Notes: a model not told the origin generated them from the letters alone. DNA of 64,000 nt from UBA11475 sp902486425 (GCA_902486425.1 CABTOK010000005.1:62001-126000); one strand, 5' to 3'; shown: positions 12,501 to 20,366, numbered from the stretch's first letter. Numbers and translations: made by a program.

Positions 12501-15500
12501 AACTCGTTAAGAACGATAGGCTCCGGTTCGTTCGCTTCCACGGCGATAAGAAGCATAACTATCCCCGCAGGCGTAAACACCGTGGGCGATCTCAGCTTTA
12601 ACTGCTATCTCAATCCGAATGCGGCGGCAAAAGCTTCGTCCAGTCTTAAAACGTACAGCGTATTCTATAACTGCGTTTCGCTCGAAACGGTAACATTCCT
12701 CGGCGATTCGATAACGATGTACGATCCGTATCTCTTTAACGGATGTACTTCGCTTAAGAGCGCGGATCTTCCGGACAATATCGAATTTATGGAAGACGGT
12801 ACTTATTACGGATGTTCGTCTTTAAGAAGCGTAAAACTTCCGGCGGACCTTAAAATAATAGGTAACTGTGCGTTCCAGTATTCCGGTATTACGAGCATTA
12901 CCATCCCCGAAACCGTAACGGACTTCGTAGGATATACCAGCGCTAAAAACAAAACGACAAAACTGTACGAAAAGAAGCTTGCTTCCGTATCTGCGTCCAA
13001 CTTGCCTTTCAGATACTGCAAGAGCCTTAAAACGGTTGTATGCAATGCGAGAACACTTCCGATGTATATGTTTGCGGATTGTACTTCGCTCGAAACCGCT
13101 ACTATAAATTCGACCAAGATAGGCAACTATTTGTTCAGTAACGACGAAAGTCTTACTAAAGTAACCTTCGCCGATTCCGTGACTTCGATCGGAACAAGCG
13201 CGTTCCAGAACTGTACTTCGCTTACAAGCGTAACGCTCCCCGAAAAGATCACCGAAGTCGGCACGAGCTTCTTCAGCGGATGCGCTTCGCTCACGAGCGT
13301 AAACTTCAAAGGCGCGGTAACCGCAATAGGAAGCAGCGCGTTCAAGGATTGTACTTCTCTTTCGAACATAACGCTTCCCGAAAGCCTTACGAAAATCGAT
13401 TCGGGCGCTTTCAGAAATTGTACCTCTCTTAAGACGATCGAACTGCCCGCAAGACTTACCACTATCGGTAATACCGCGTTCGCAGAAAGCGGATTGACCG
13501 AAATAACCATTCCCAAAACCGTAACGTCTTTAGGTACCACCTTCAACTACGACGTCGGCGGATACTATTGGTACGATACGACTTTGGTAGTAAGCGGCGT
13601 GTTTGCGGCTTGCGAAAACCTTACGAGAGTCGTATTCGAAGAAGGCTTCAAAGGACAGATCGGTGTTCAGGCGTTCATGAACTGTACGAATCTTTCCGAA
13701 GTGGTTCTTTCAAGCACTACTACGGGTATCTCTTCGGGCGTATTCGCGAACACCGCGATTTCCTCGATAACCATACCCGCTTCGGTAACCGCGATAGGAA
13801 CGCACGTATTCGATAACTGCGATAACCTTAAGTCTATCGAAGTAGATTCGAAGAATACCAAATTCAAGTCCGTAAACGGCGTACTTTACGGCAATGCGAT
13901 AAGTATGGTAAACACCGGCGAAGACGTTCTTATAGCGTATCCCTCGGGCAAGACCGACGCTACTTATACGGTAGCCGTTTCGGATATTCTTCCCGGCGCA
14001 TTCGTCGGTAACGACCACCTTACCAGGGTAACCCTTCCCGGCAACCTGGTTTACTACACTTACTTCTCCAATGCGACGACTGCCAAAAAGAGCAGCAGCG
14101 TTGCTACCGGCACCAACGTTCATCTCGGTTTGTTCGGTAACTGCTCCGCTCTTACCACGGTAGAATTTACCGGAGAAATAGGCTTTGTTACGAACTACAT
14201 GTTCAAGAACTGCGTCTCGCTTAAGACGGTAGGAACGAGCGATAATCTTGTCGAAGGCAAGGTAATACTCGAAGACGTTACGAGAATAGGCGACGGTGCG
14301 TTCGCCAATACAGGTATCGAAGATCTTACCGTAAGAAACAGCTCCGCTATAGCTTATATAGGTTCTACGACAACGGGAACGTCGTACACTCTTCCTAATA
14401 GCGATTCTAATAAGATGAAGGGCGCTTTCTCGAACAACGCAAGCCTTGTAAAGGCGGTAATTGATACGCCGATAGCTTACATTCCGGATATGCTCTTCTA
14501 TAACGATCCGAATCTTACCGATATCACGCTTCCCGATACCTATACGGGCGTTAACGCAGCGGCGTTCATGATGACCGGTATAAGAGAGTTCAAAGCGCCG
14601 GACAGCTTACTGTATCTCGGTTACAAGACCTCGTCAACGACTAATTCGACGAAGGGCGGATATATATTTGCCGATTGTCCGAATCTCGAAAACGTCGAAC
14701 TCAACAACGGATTGCTCGTAATAGGTCAGTACAACTTCAATAACTGCTCAAAGATTACGAAGCTCGATATTCCCGATTCGGTACAGTGGATTTGCCGCGG
14801 AGCGCTCACCGGTACGTCTATAACAGAATTCGTAGCTCCCGCGTCGCTCTATAGTTACGGCGGCTTCGGATATAATAGTTCGCCGTCTGTAGCTAACGTT
14901 ACTCTCGAAAATGCCGAAACGACTATGAGCGTAGGTATGTTCTACGGAATGGAATCGGTAAAGAACGTTGACTTCTCCAAAGCGAATACTACGTTAATGT
15001 ATGCTCGCGGCATGATCGCATACTCCGGGGTAGAAACCTTTAAGTTCCCCGAAGGAAGCAGCAGCTACTACGTTCCTTACTTCTTCTTCACCGGAACAAA
15101 GGTAAAGACCGTAGATATGAGTCCGATCAAGTATATCAATAAGTATGCCTTCTATAAGTCGGCGATAACTGAAATAACCATTCCCGGAACGGTTGTTACC
15201 ATACAGGACGGCGTATTCAGAGAATCAACCGACCTTACTACGGTAGTAATAGAGGAAGGCGTAAAGACGATCTCCGCCGAAATGTTCTACGGATGTACTT
15301 CGCTTAAGAAGATTGTTATTCCTTCCACGGTAGAAACAATAGCAAGCGACGCTTTCACCGGCTGTACGAGCCTTACCGACGTTGCTTTAAGCGAAGATAA
15401 CGGCGTATACGAATACAAGAACGGCGTAATCTATTCCAAGTCCGAAAAGACCGTTGTTGCGGTACTTACCGCGGCGAACGGAGCCGACCTTACTCTCGAA

Positions 15501-15848
15501 AAATTGTATTCGGTATCCGCAAACGTATTGAACGGCGCTTCGTTTAAGACGATCACTCTCGATAAGTCTTACGAAGACATCGGCGAATATGCTTTAGCAG
15601 GCGTAACGGCTGAAAGAATCGTTCTTTCTTCCAACACCAAGTCTATCGGCGAATACGCTTTCGCTAACGCCAAGGTAGCTTCGCTTGCGATTCCCGCAAC
15701 GGTTAAGTACATCGACGCAAACGCCTTCGACGGCTGGACGGCGGATCAGACGATAACGCTTACGATAACCGAAGCCGAAGCGACCGCTAAATACGGTACG
15801 GATTGGCTCAACGGCTGCAACGCTACGATCGTTTACAAGCAGGCGTAA
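3534..15848 (+). CDS. Giant BspA-like LRR surface lipoprotein (4104 aa)
   Basis: Predicted exported lipoprotein of 4104 residues. The signal peptide ends in lipobox LVAC with lipidated Cys25. InlB/Flg_new repeats lie near residues 133-200 and 208-280, Fn3-like beta segments (LTWNAVANADNYVV) near 450-600, and another InlB-type repeat (GYDFGGWYL) near 680-760. From about residue 864 almost to the C terminus there are dozens of LRR_5 units of the form IPxxVTxIGxxAFxxCxxL. At least eight BspA-style modules (YxSxxGVLFNxxxTxLxxYPAG) and eight acidic GxxGExxxP linkers interrupt the array. No sortase motif or C-terminal membrane segment is present, so anchoring is by the N-terminal lipid. GGAGGA (3522-3527) precedes the ATG by 6 bases. 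Such proteins commonly bind host or microbial surfaces; the ligand is unknown. No frameshift is seen over 12.3 kb. Confidence 0.93.
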   Translation: MKAKKIFLAILSVMMAFCCAGLVACKDNNKPKPNPGGKDDALDSSAYGSYYYLTTEDEYKLTVDASNFNMTRQDLKIENDRASYTGTYTYKDGVVSVAFKDNTTATATYDKTEGVFTVKYENSTLTFVKDVTYTVTFNSNGGSSVESQQVRNGQTAKSPVPPVKDGYTFLKWYKDAALTNAYNFNNDPVTSDMTLYAKYGDKMAAEFTVRFVTGFDDLSVAEATTVDGKLSAADVPALTKEGYTFVGWWLSAYEDSAKPTAMYEEGYTFTQSETLYAVWNASGSNEMHVSVYGDKIKVYNPSTTGGAYELEVLNAKGVKVDSKDGLFSGTFDYDFSVLDEGDYTVNVTYGGRTAAAYYKNKALARVSFFRVEEGVFMFNEVAHAEYYTVTIDCGNKDHEHENLKVNGNSYNFASCEMQEGGIRFTVKAYADGYLTSTSEVYVYKKNLSEVTGLAYDPVKSELTWNAVANADNYVVTVNGESYVVEGTSYSLRYETGSVKVSVKAEAKGYISSTATLDVTVSRLATPTNIKISNNVITWDAVEGATGYIVKMLGRESEVTGTSYTIPAKTTASAKITIISKAANSANNSVASEEIEIENYASSMNPVYNNGKVTWAYRYGVDTYVVKVNDGEEVEVSGKNEANVVLTKEGENVIYVKAKSDKSWQTADVTAYKVTYEVSGGRTVETEYKAKGDPINLPESNKDGYDFGGWYLNKDGAQGNGEKYSDYKFTDTKNMTLYASWSPKTYTIYLKLDEADENPTEVYVKYREHFNLGVANGHDAAKMFKGWYDAAGGFGTAYTDRNGNSNFIFNNTSDKVLYSGWYTVLAFSDAVTDPKNLQVKKGRDLTVKDNLIEEVTIPEVYNGRKVTEINALAFEGCSTLKTINIPESIEYLSISNIENASSGTGSAFQKDTLLEAVNVYGDGTHKTKYFSEDGVVYANEDDGSVSLLLVPAAKKGSFRISDKADYIPSRVMQSSLVTELIIPASVKEIGGNAFDSAKFTRVEFESGTGSDLSLTIGDRAFKSCSSLTTVVLPAHLTEFNPKMFLSNSSLNTIEVNGTNGKYTSVDGMLCEKGESGENGLTLVYVPAGYSKNPVAAAAKGNIEIPNKITRIGDYAFAVLNVPASAPTGGKVETEDDYTFGGVKYIYSVKIHYGVTYIGKGAFKNCANIKTVEFEEAQVSIGLKLDIREEAFAGCTAIKSVTLPAHTKTVEKYAFSGATSLTTVTVNVIEGATLESGAFQNKENGDYYVTKVNIGKNTDIFDINGVFGGTKITAVEVDKENPYISSVEGVLFNAEGTTLLFYPAGKLGSYVIPEKVTEIASAVFSGKTNITEITIGKNVKIIGDRAFKDCRLLTSVIFEADGTEALDIRSEAFMGCSSLSEIFIPERTTNLGARAFANCTGFTSINIPSNVENMFETEGEKKVFNIFEGCTRLATITVAADNANYLAEGNVLYTKENSVATELIFVPVRRTGEVHVPATVNYVIDRAFYQNMGVTGVIFDKTDNAEFVLGDEVFSGARALTSVSLPAGLKEIKEKSFLECARLESVTIPYTVEKIGELAFYGCAKLSSVNFEAVKEGETANKLVIADGADYNGGTFGVFGECYSLETIVFPERTSVIGSYAFGQSSNAKTDSYLKTVTIPSTIESIGMYAFGYCTGITAINMPETSALEDRGSIGAIGFGAFAGLDKLTAIKIPSSEKQYTISGKAFIGTGITSVKIPANVKEIVSTDPTKTSTALYGAFANMPALESVEFAANSAMTVISAGAFRDNDYLNKVVLPAGIQSIGDSAFNSAGEKTDKEFNVTFTAKEDGTYALKTIGNFAFGYAINLKSITLPDGLTSIGNSAFFKTALTSVTIPYTVTTIGTSAFAGVADGRSELTEVTFNVGENGKSKLQAIKAGAFKNTRIVNVVFPETEQELVLGGESNNVLAPGLFVGDTDLKTAHISLSIKDVTGVFEGCPNMTAISVAEGHTVYSSKENDPILYNANQTGIVYICGQLKGNNGVYAIDGNITTIDAKAFAEQLSLTKVEIPASVMTIGEEAFKGSSNLVEVAFEHGNGVTSQLVSIGASAFANCTALTTIKLPSNSTFTVLETLVFSGCTSLTSITLPEGLLTIEQLALSNTGITDLTIPSTVKTLGDYNKYATQMSGVYSSLEHGILFSKESSGNFTAKLQKLTILGNPESIGIGAFAYCRSLTEVHLSNNLTTIGIGMFAGCQNLSTIKTVDEAGNVKGENGKAILPGRLIEIGNFAFSGAGIREITIPESVEKIGENKMGSSSTGESPFNHPSDYSGDYTSYSFYMNYPSALEKVTILTSKATYSNSTFLSCSALTTVVLNKNMTAIPAGMFNRTDSLRTIQEIDSVTGVVSGKEGEITIPSGVKTIGKDVFEKSGIERIVFGENIETIETGTFGIFYHADNLKSITILGDKTVLKGKLASYCDSLTEVILNKNTTTINSQLINYSASFNTLKLYDPETKQTIGNDGEVWVPATMETIPNLFLCNASSITTVVMNDAVTEFEARAIYECYSFTTMKTYKVDENGNFVTDKDGNIVLYGNDGEVRFPSALATIDDGALYGTVATTVVFAGNALKTIPDKAFERNKSLDTVKYVSGTDENGNEVIVGKEGEVWIPEGVTSVNTTILLNSPIKKVVLPTTLTKLGDGTRTEKDGTFYNSKTLQEVDVRSNNITTVCAGVFAGCSGLKKVILPSNLPSIEKYFFKDCTSLEYIIVRDEEGNLSTEDNTTAVIPEGVTSIGDYAFYNTGIGSAKFGTKLKTIGDGAFSNCLNMTAFKIAEGNTNFKTSSGLLLDSAGNFLAYPAGLDKDVVMPEGITVIADNAFADSNIRSIHIPASVTEIGAEAFKNTTNLREVTFADNSQLSVIGDRAFQGSSLRKITIPASVAKLGTPVAESKGTTYYYSNTDLNKNGVFMDCDKLKEVVMLCNPTTIAQGTFAGCSRLKTVTLPETMLEIPEFTFYNCTSLVTVKTVSGDTVRGEDEVVTLPNSLRTIGSGSFASTAIRSITIPAGVNTVGDLSFNCYLNPNAAAKASSSLKTYSVFYNCVSLETVTFLGDSITMYDPYLFNGCTSLKSADLPDNIEFMEDGTYYGCSSLRSVKLPADLKIIGNCAFQYSGITSITIPETVTDFVGYTSAKNKTTKLYEKKLASVSASNLPFRYCKSLKTVVCNARTLPMYMFADCTSLETATINSTKIGNYLFSNDESLTKVTFADSVTSIGTSAFQNCTSLTSVTLPEKITEVGTSFFSGCASLTSVNFKGAVTAIGSSAFKDCTSLSNITLPESLTKIDSGAFRNCTSLKTIELPARLTTIGNTAFAESGLTEITIPKTVTSLGTTFNYDVGGYYWYDTTLVVSGVFAACENLTRVVFEEGFKGQIGVQAFMNCTNLSEVVLSSTTTGISSGVFANTAISSITIPASVTAIGTHVFDNCDNLKSIEVDSKNTKFKSVNGVLYGNAISMVNTGEDVLIAYPSGKTDATYTVAVSDILPGAFVGNDHLTRVTLPGNLVYYTYFSNATTAKKSSSVATGTNVHLGLFGNCSALTTVEFTGEIGFVTNYMFKNCVSLKTVGTSDNLVEGKVILEDVTRIGDGAFANTGIEDLTVRNSSAIAYIGSTTTGTSYTLPNSDSNKMKGAFSNNASLVKAVIDTPIAYIPDMLFYNDPNLTDITLPDTYTGVNAAAFMMTGIREFKAPDSLLYLGYKTSSTTNSTKGGYIFADCPNLENVELNNGLLVIGQYNFNNCSKITKLDIPDSVQWICRGALTGTSITEFVAPASLYSYGGFGYNSSPSVANVTLENAETTMSVGMFYGMESVKNVDFSKANTTLMYARGMIAYSGVETFKFPEGSSSYYVPYFFFTGTKVKTVDMSPIKYINKYAFYKSAITEITIPGTVVTIQDGVFRESTDLTTVVIEEGVKTISAEMFYGCTSLKKIVIPSTVETIASDAFTGCTSLTDVALSEDNGVYEYKNGVIYSKSEKTVVAVLTAANGADLTLEKLYSVSANVLNGASFKTITLDKSYEDIGEYALAGVTAERIVLSSNTKSIGEYAFANAKVASLAIPATVKYIDANAFDGWTADQTITLTITEAEATAKYGTDWLNGCNATIVYKQA

Positions 15849-15887
15849 CGTAAAAGATTCCCTTAACGGGAAAATCAGAAACAAAAT

Positions 15888-15934
15888 AAAACAACCCGTG
15901 TTTCCGGTAAAGGATATGCGGGTTGTTTTTATTT
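15888..15934 (+). terminator. Terminator of the giant LRR gene
   Basis: AAAACAACCCG (15888-15898) pairs with CGGGTTGTTTT (15919-15929), an 11-bp perfect stem with a 20-base loop followed by T-rich sequence. Confidence 0.85.
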
Positions 15935-16335
15935 TCAGATCGGGTAATTTCAGCCGTAAAAACTTCTTTACGGCGAAAAATCGTCCGTTCCGGGGAAAAC
16001 AAGACGAAAAGAAGGAGGTTTTATTTAATGGGATCCGAAACCCGTCGGACGGCGATATGCCTGTAAAACCCTGAACGATTGACGAAACAAGTTTTTATAG
16101 GCGATATGAAAGTAAAAAAATACTTTTTTTTGTAAAAGAACGCTTATTTATTTGACATACGGGGCGTTTCGTGCGATAATAAAATGCACTAAAATGTCGC
16201 AGAATATATTTAAGCGTATCGGAAGACGTAAGAGATATTAACTTATTGTTCGCTCAAAAGGTTAATGAACTCTTATTAAAACGTTTCCCGTGGCTTGATT
16301 AAAGAACGATAAAAATCAAAAAGTGAGATGTAACC
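15935..16335. other. Gap with orphan ribosome site, mini-ORF and moxR promoter
   Basis: A perfect AAGGAGG (16012-16018) is followed 9 bases later by ATG at 16028 and a 12-codon reading frame (MGSETRRTAICL) ending at 16066. The moxR promoter follows at 16152. Nothing else recognisable. Confidence 0.5.
16152..16180 (+). promoter_or_regulatory. Promoter of the moxR operon
   Basis: TTGACA (16152-16157), 17-base spacer, GATAAT (16175-16180) preceded by TGC (extended -10). The start region carries a direct repeat AAAATG-CACT-AAAATG (16181-16196). Confidence 0.7.
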
Positions 16336-17331
16336 ATGGTATCAGAAAAAGACATTGAACAATTCAGCAAACAATGCGCAGCCATCTTCGAACAGATTTC
16401 GAGAGACGTCATCGGTCAGAAGGAAGTCGTTCAGGGAACGGTCATTGCAATGATCGCCGGCGGCAACGTACTTTTGGAAGGCGTTCCCGGCGTAGGTAAA
16501 ACGAGACTCGTAAGAACGCTCGGAAGAGTATTCGATCTTCCGTTCTCGCGTATTCAGTTTACGCCCGACCTTATGCCTGCGGACGTTACCGGTACGAACA
16601 TTATCGTAAAAGACGAAAACGGAAACAGCTCCTTCCGGTTTCAGAAGGGACCCGTATTCAGTAATATTATTCTTGCGGACGAAATCAACCGTGCTACGCC
16701 CAAAACGCAGTCGGCTCTTCTCGAAGCCATGCAGGAACACACCGTTACAGTAATGGGCGTTTCGAGAAAGCTCGAAGAACCTTTCTTCGTACTCGCTACG
16801 CAGAACCCCATAGAACAGGACGGCACTTATCCGCTTCCGGAAGCTCAGATGGACAGATTTATGTTCAAACTTCTCGTTCCGGATCCTACGCTCGACGAAC
16901 TTCTCGACATCGTCAATATGACGCAGAAGACTATGGAGGAAGTTGCGGACAAAGCTTGTTCCGGCGAACAGCTCCTTCAGATGAGAGCAACCGCAAATCA
17001 GATTCCCGTTGCGGACGAAGTCATGAAGTACGCTATGATTCTTACTTCGGCGACTCATCCGACCGGTCCCGTAGCTTCCGAAGCCGCTAAAAAGTACGTA
17101 AGAGTAGGTGCTTCGCCCCGTGCCGGTCAGGCTATAATTTCGGCGGCAAAGGTTATGGCTCTTATAAAGGGCAGATTCAACGTAGCCTTCTCGGATATCA
17201 ACGAACTCGCTTATCCCGTACTTCGTCACCGTCTTAAACTCAATTTCGAAGCGATCGCAGAAAGAATTTCTTCCGACGACGTTATAAGAATGATCGTAGA
17301 CGAAGTAAGCAAAAAATACAAAGCGAAATAA
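16336..17331 (+). CDS. MoxR-family AAA+ ATPase
   Basis: Cytosolic AAA+ ATPase of 331 residues; MoxR proteins act as chaperones that mature or activate partners carrying vWA domains. Walker A is GVPGVGKT (49-56), Walker B is IILADEINRATPKTQ, and the conserved ATQNPIEQDGTYPLPEAQ block and arginine-rich C-terminal lid region are intact. First gene of a four-gene run with a DUF58 protein and two vWA membrane proteins, the usual partners of MoxR. An 8-bp hairpin lies between this gene and the next. The ribosome site is weak (AAGTGAG upstream). The client is not known; large exported proteins are encoded on both sides. Confidence 0.92.
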   Translation: MVSEKDIEQFSKQCAAIFEQISRDVIGQKEVVQGTVIAMIAGGNVLLEGVPGVGKTRLVRTLGRVFDLPFSRIQFTPDLMPADVTGTNIIVKDENGNSSFRFQKGPVFSNIILADEINRATPKTQSALLEAMQEHTVTVMGVSRKLEEPFFVLATQNPIEQDGTYPLPEAQMDRFMFKLLVPDPTLDELLDIVNMTQKTMEEVADKACSGEQLLQMRATANQIPVADEVMKYAMILTSATHPTGPVASEAAKKYVRVGASPRAGQAIISAAKVMALIKGRFNVAFSDINELAYPVLRHRLKLNFEAIAERISSDDVIRMIVDEVSKKYKAK

Positions 17332-17340
17332 TAAATTCGC

Positions 17341-17364
17341 TTTCCGCCACCGTCACGGCGGAAA
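17341..17364 (+). other. Intercistronic hairpin, moxR to DUF58
   Basis: TTTCCGCC (17341-17348) pairs perfectly with GGCGGAAA (17357-17364), with an 8-base loop. No T tract follows, so it is more likely an mRNA stabiliser or processing site than a terminator. Confidence 0.5.
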
Positions 17365-17382
17365 CAAAAGTGGAGAACAGTA

Positions 17383-18282
17383 ATGAAAGTTTCTTTTTTG
17401 AACGACAAATTTTTCAGTCGTCTGGAGACGTTATCATTTAATTTAAGAACCGACCTTTCCGGTTATTTCGGCGGTAAGCATCTCGTCGCAACGAAGGGAC
17501 AGACCGTAGAATTCGCCGATTTCAGGGAATATCAGCTCGGTGATGATATTCGTCGTATCGACTGGAATCTTTACAGCCGTTTCGAAAAATACTTTATAAA
17601 ATTGTTCACCGACGAAAGACAGATGCAGGTTCAGATTTTTCTTGACTGTTCGGCTTCGATGGGCAAAGACAACCCTTATAAATCCGCTTACGCCGTAGCT
17701 ACCGCCGCGGCTCTCGGGTTTTTATCCGTTCACAACATGGATAAGGTTTCGTTCCAGCTCATGAAGGGCAACCGTGCGGAAAATCCATTCGGAACGATAG
17801 TCGGTAAAAACGCCTTTTACAGGGCCATCAACGAACTCGATAATCTCGAATTCGAAGACGAAACGGATATCGAATCCTGCGTTACGTCCTGTCCCGAAAC
17901 GGGGATGGGCAACGGTCTTACCGTAATCGTATCGGACTTTTTTACGGATAGCGACTGGAAGAAAGCGGTGGACTATTTATGCTATAAAAAAAGACAGGTT
18001 CTGCTGGTACAGGTAATGTCACGCGAGGACGAAGAGCCTTCGTACGACGGCAGAGTCAATCTTATCGACGCGGAATCGGTTGACATCTCGGACGATAAGA
18101 ATATGAAGATAAAGATTACCCGCAGTATGCAAAAGGCATACGACGAAGCTCTGGCTGATTTTAAAAAGGATATCAAAACATTCTGTTCGAAACGCGGCGT
18201 AGGCTTTATTTCGATAGGATGCGATTCACCCGTCGAAAGAGTACTCTTTGGCGAACTTTTGAAAGTAGGTATTATGTCATGA
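17383..18282 (+). CDS. DUF58 protein (MoxR partner)
   Basis: A 299-residue cytosolic DUF58 protein. The family hallmark DDIRRIDWNLY lies near residue 60, and the vWA-like FLDCSASMG (DxSxS metal site) near 85. DUF58 genes nearly always neighbour MoxR genes and are thought to form the link between the ATPase and vWA effectors. The stop overlaps the start of the next gene (ATGA at 18279-18282), implying translational coupling. GGAGAA lies just upstream of the ATG. Confidence 0.88.
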   Translation: MKVSFLNDKFFSRLETLSFNLRTDLSGYFGGKHLVATKGQTVEFADFREYQLGDDIRRIDWNLYSRFEKYFIKLFTDERQMQVQIFLDCSASMGKDNPYKSAYAVATAAALGFLSVHNMDKVSFQLMKGNRAENPFGTIVGKNAFYRAINELDNLEFEDETDIESCVTSCPETGMGNGLTVIVSDFFTDSDWKKAVDYLCYKKRQVLLVQVMSREDEEPSYDGRVNLIDAESVDISDDKNMKIKITRSMQKAYDEALADFKKDIKTFCSKRGVGFISIGCDSPVERVLFGELLKVGIMS

Positions 18283-20354
18283 CGTTATTAACCCCTCTCG
18301 GCTTGCTCGGACTTATCGGAATACTGGTGTTGATTATAATATACATCATAAGACCGAATTTCCAGCAGAAAGTAGTTTCCAGCACATACGTATGGAAGCT
18401 CAGCCTTAAATACAGAAAAAAGAGACTCCCGACGAGTAAGTTGAGGGATCTTCTTATTATAATCTGTCAGATTCTTGTCCTTGCGTCCTGCGCGTTCATA
18501 ATCGCTAAGCCCGCGTGCATCGTAAAATCGACCGAAACAAATTCAGAAACGGTTATAATAATCGATTCTTCGGCGAGCATGCTCATGAGTTCTAACGGCA
18601 AAACCCGTTTCGAAAGAGCAGTCGAAGCAGCCGGAACCAAGGCCGGTGAAGTTCTGGACGGCGGCGGCGAAGTAACCGTAATAACCGCGGGACCGAAAGC
18701 GGAATATCTTTGCGAAAAAGAAACGAAAGAAAACAAAGAATCCGTTTTAAGAGAAATAAAAGGACTTTGGAGCGACAACCAGAACGATATAAAATGTACT
18801 TACGGCAGCGACGATATGGAAGGAGCGATGACTCTTTGCGCGGATACCGTTGCCGATAACCCGAAGGCCAACGTGTTTATTTACACCGACGCCACATATG
18901 TCAACGGTTCCGTTCCGGAAGGAGTGAACGTAATAGACGTAAAAGGCGAAGAGGAATCGAACGCCGCCATAATCAACGCGACCGTTACTCAGGATCAGAA
19001 CAATTATGTTTTTTCGGCGGACGTTATTCGTTACGGCACAGAAAATACTCCGCTCTCGTTAAAAGCGAGCTTTTACGGAGTTAACGACAAAAGCGGCGAA
19101 AACGGCAAGTTAACTTTCGAATTAAAAGATATACCTGTCGTCGCGAACGAAACTTACAGAATAACTTTCAGAAAAGACGTCGAATACACCGACGAGGACA
19201 AACTCAGAGGTTATAAATTAGTCGAAGAATCGAAACTGGTTCTTTGCAAACTCGTAGCCGATACCGACGTTACCACCGACGAAGAATACGGCGTGTATTC
19301 GTTCGAACAGGTAATGTTCGACATATCCGAACCCGATGCTTTCGATTTCGACAATCACTACTTTATATACGGCGGAAAGAAAGAAAAACTTAAAATTCTT
19401 TACGTTACCACTCCCATTGACAAGAACGGCAAAGGAGAAGAAAACCCCTTCGTTCCCGCGGCTCTTTCCATAGCGAAGAGCTATTTCTCGTCGAGACTCG
19501 ATATCGAAGTAGATACGGTTATGAGCGACAAGCAGTATCTGCTGACGGGATATAATATGTATATTTTCGAAGGGTTGAAGCCCGATTCGATGCCCGTGGA
19601 CGGCGTAACTTTCCTGATCAATCCCCCTAAGGGAGATTATAAAGAGTACGGATTCGACCTCGGACTCGAAATTACTTCTAAAGGAAGCGAAGGCGACCCG
19701 TTGTCGTCTAATTCTTCGAACAAACTTTTAGACAGCTTAAAAGCCGAAGACATCACCGTTTCGAAGGCGATGTCGTTAAAGAACTTTACGGGATCGGACG
19801 ATTCTCCGTATAATTACGAACCCTTGCTCGAATTCAACGGTTCCACCGTCGCCATTGCGAGAAACTGTAAAGAAAATCAGACCGTGGTAATGTCGTTCAG
19901 CACGCACTATTCGAATATCGCATACGGACATATCGCGGTGCTTATGACAAATATTATAGATTATTATTTCCCCGCGACCGTAAGCGGAACAAAATTAGAG
20001 GTCGGCGGAAAGATCGAGATAAACGCGAGAGGCTCATCCGTAATCGCAAGGGAATCGGGTTTCACTCAGGAAGAATTCACTCTTACCGAATTCCCCGCGA
20101 CGTTGGTTCTCAACAGACCGGGACAGTACGTTATTTCGCAGACGACTTATTTCGGACAGGATCTGACGGATACGATATACGTAAGCATTCCGCAGAGTGA
20201 AAGCGCTCTTACCGAAGAAAGATATGCGCTTGAAAATCCGTTTACCGAAAGAGACGATTCCGACTATTTTAACGATCTGCTGGTTTATCTGGCGGCGGCG
20301 CTGGTTGCGTTACTGTTCGTTGAATGGTGGCTGCATTCGCGCGAGAGCATATAA
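18279..20354 (+). CDS. BatA-like membrane protein with vWA domain
   Basis: About 691 residues, membrane anchored. The N terminus has the BatA-type pair of hydrophobic segments (LTPLGLLGLIGILVL; LLIIICQILVLASCAFII). Next come an extracytoplasmic vWA domain with an intact metal site IIIDSSASM near residue 90, a long beta-rich region, and a C-terminal membrane segment (LLVYLAAALVALLFVEW). The start is set at the ATG overlapping the upstream stop; a longer frame from 18219 would add hydrophilic residues lying inside the DUF58 gene. The Bacteroides Bat operon was linked to aerotolerance, but the molecular role is unresolved. Confidence 0.85.
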   Translation: MTLLTPLGLLGLIGILVLIIIYIIRPNFQQKVVSSTYVWKLSLKYRKKRLPTSKLRDLLIIICQILVLASCAFIIAKPACIVKSTETNSETVIIIDSSASMLMSSNGKTRFERAVEAAGTKAGEVLDGGGEVTVITAGPKAEYLCEKETKENKESVLREIKGLWSDNQNDIKCTYGSDDMEGAMTLCADTVADNPKANVFIYTDATYVNGSVPEGVNVIDVKGEEESNAAIINATVTQDQNNYVFSADVIRYGTENTPLSLKASFYGVNDKSGENGKLTFELKDIPVVANETYRITFRKDVEYTDEDKLRGYKLVEESKLVLCKLVADTDVTTDEEYGVYSFEQVMFDISEPDAFDFDNHYFIYGGKKEKLKILYVTTPIDKNGKGEENPFVPAALSIAKSYFSSRLDIEVDTVMSDKQYLLTGYNMYIFEGLKPDSMPVDGVTFLINPPKGDYKEYGFDLGLEITSKGSEGDPLSSNSSNKLLDSLKAEDITVSKAMSLKNFTGSDDSPYNYEPLLEFNGSTVAIARNCKENQTVVMSFSTHYSNIAYGHIAVLMTNIIDYYFPATVSGTKLEVGGKIEINARGSSVIARESGFTQEEFTLTEFPATLVLNRPGQYVISQTTYFGQDLTDTIYVSIPQSESALTEERYALENPFTERDDSDYFNDLLVYLAAALVALLFVEWWLHSRESI

Positions 20355-20366
20355 GGAGGCGAGACT

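Noticed and set aside
3534..15848. CRISPR-like or DNA tandem repeat array
   Set aside because: The repetition is at protein level (LRR_5 units) with diverged codons; there are no identical DNA repeats with uniform spacers.
16180..16196. Direct repeat AAAATG-CACT-AAAATG as a confirmed operator
   Set aside because: It is short and AT-rich, could be chance, and only a weak resemblance to one other promoter region supports it.
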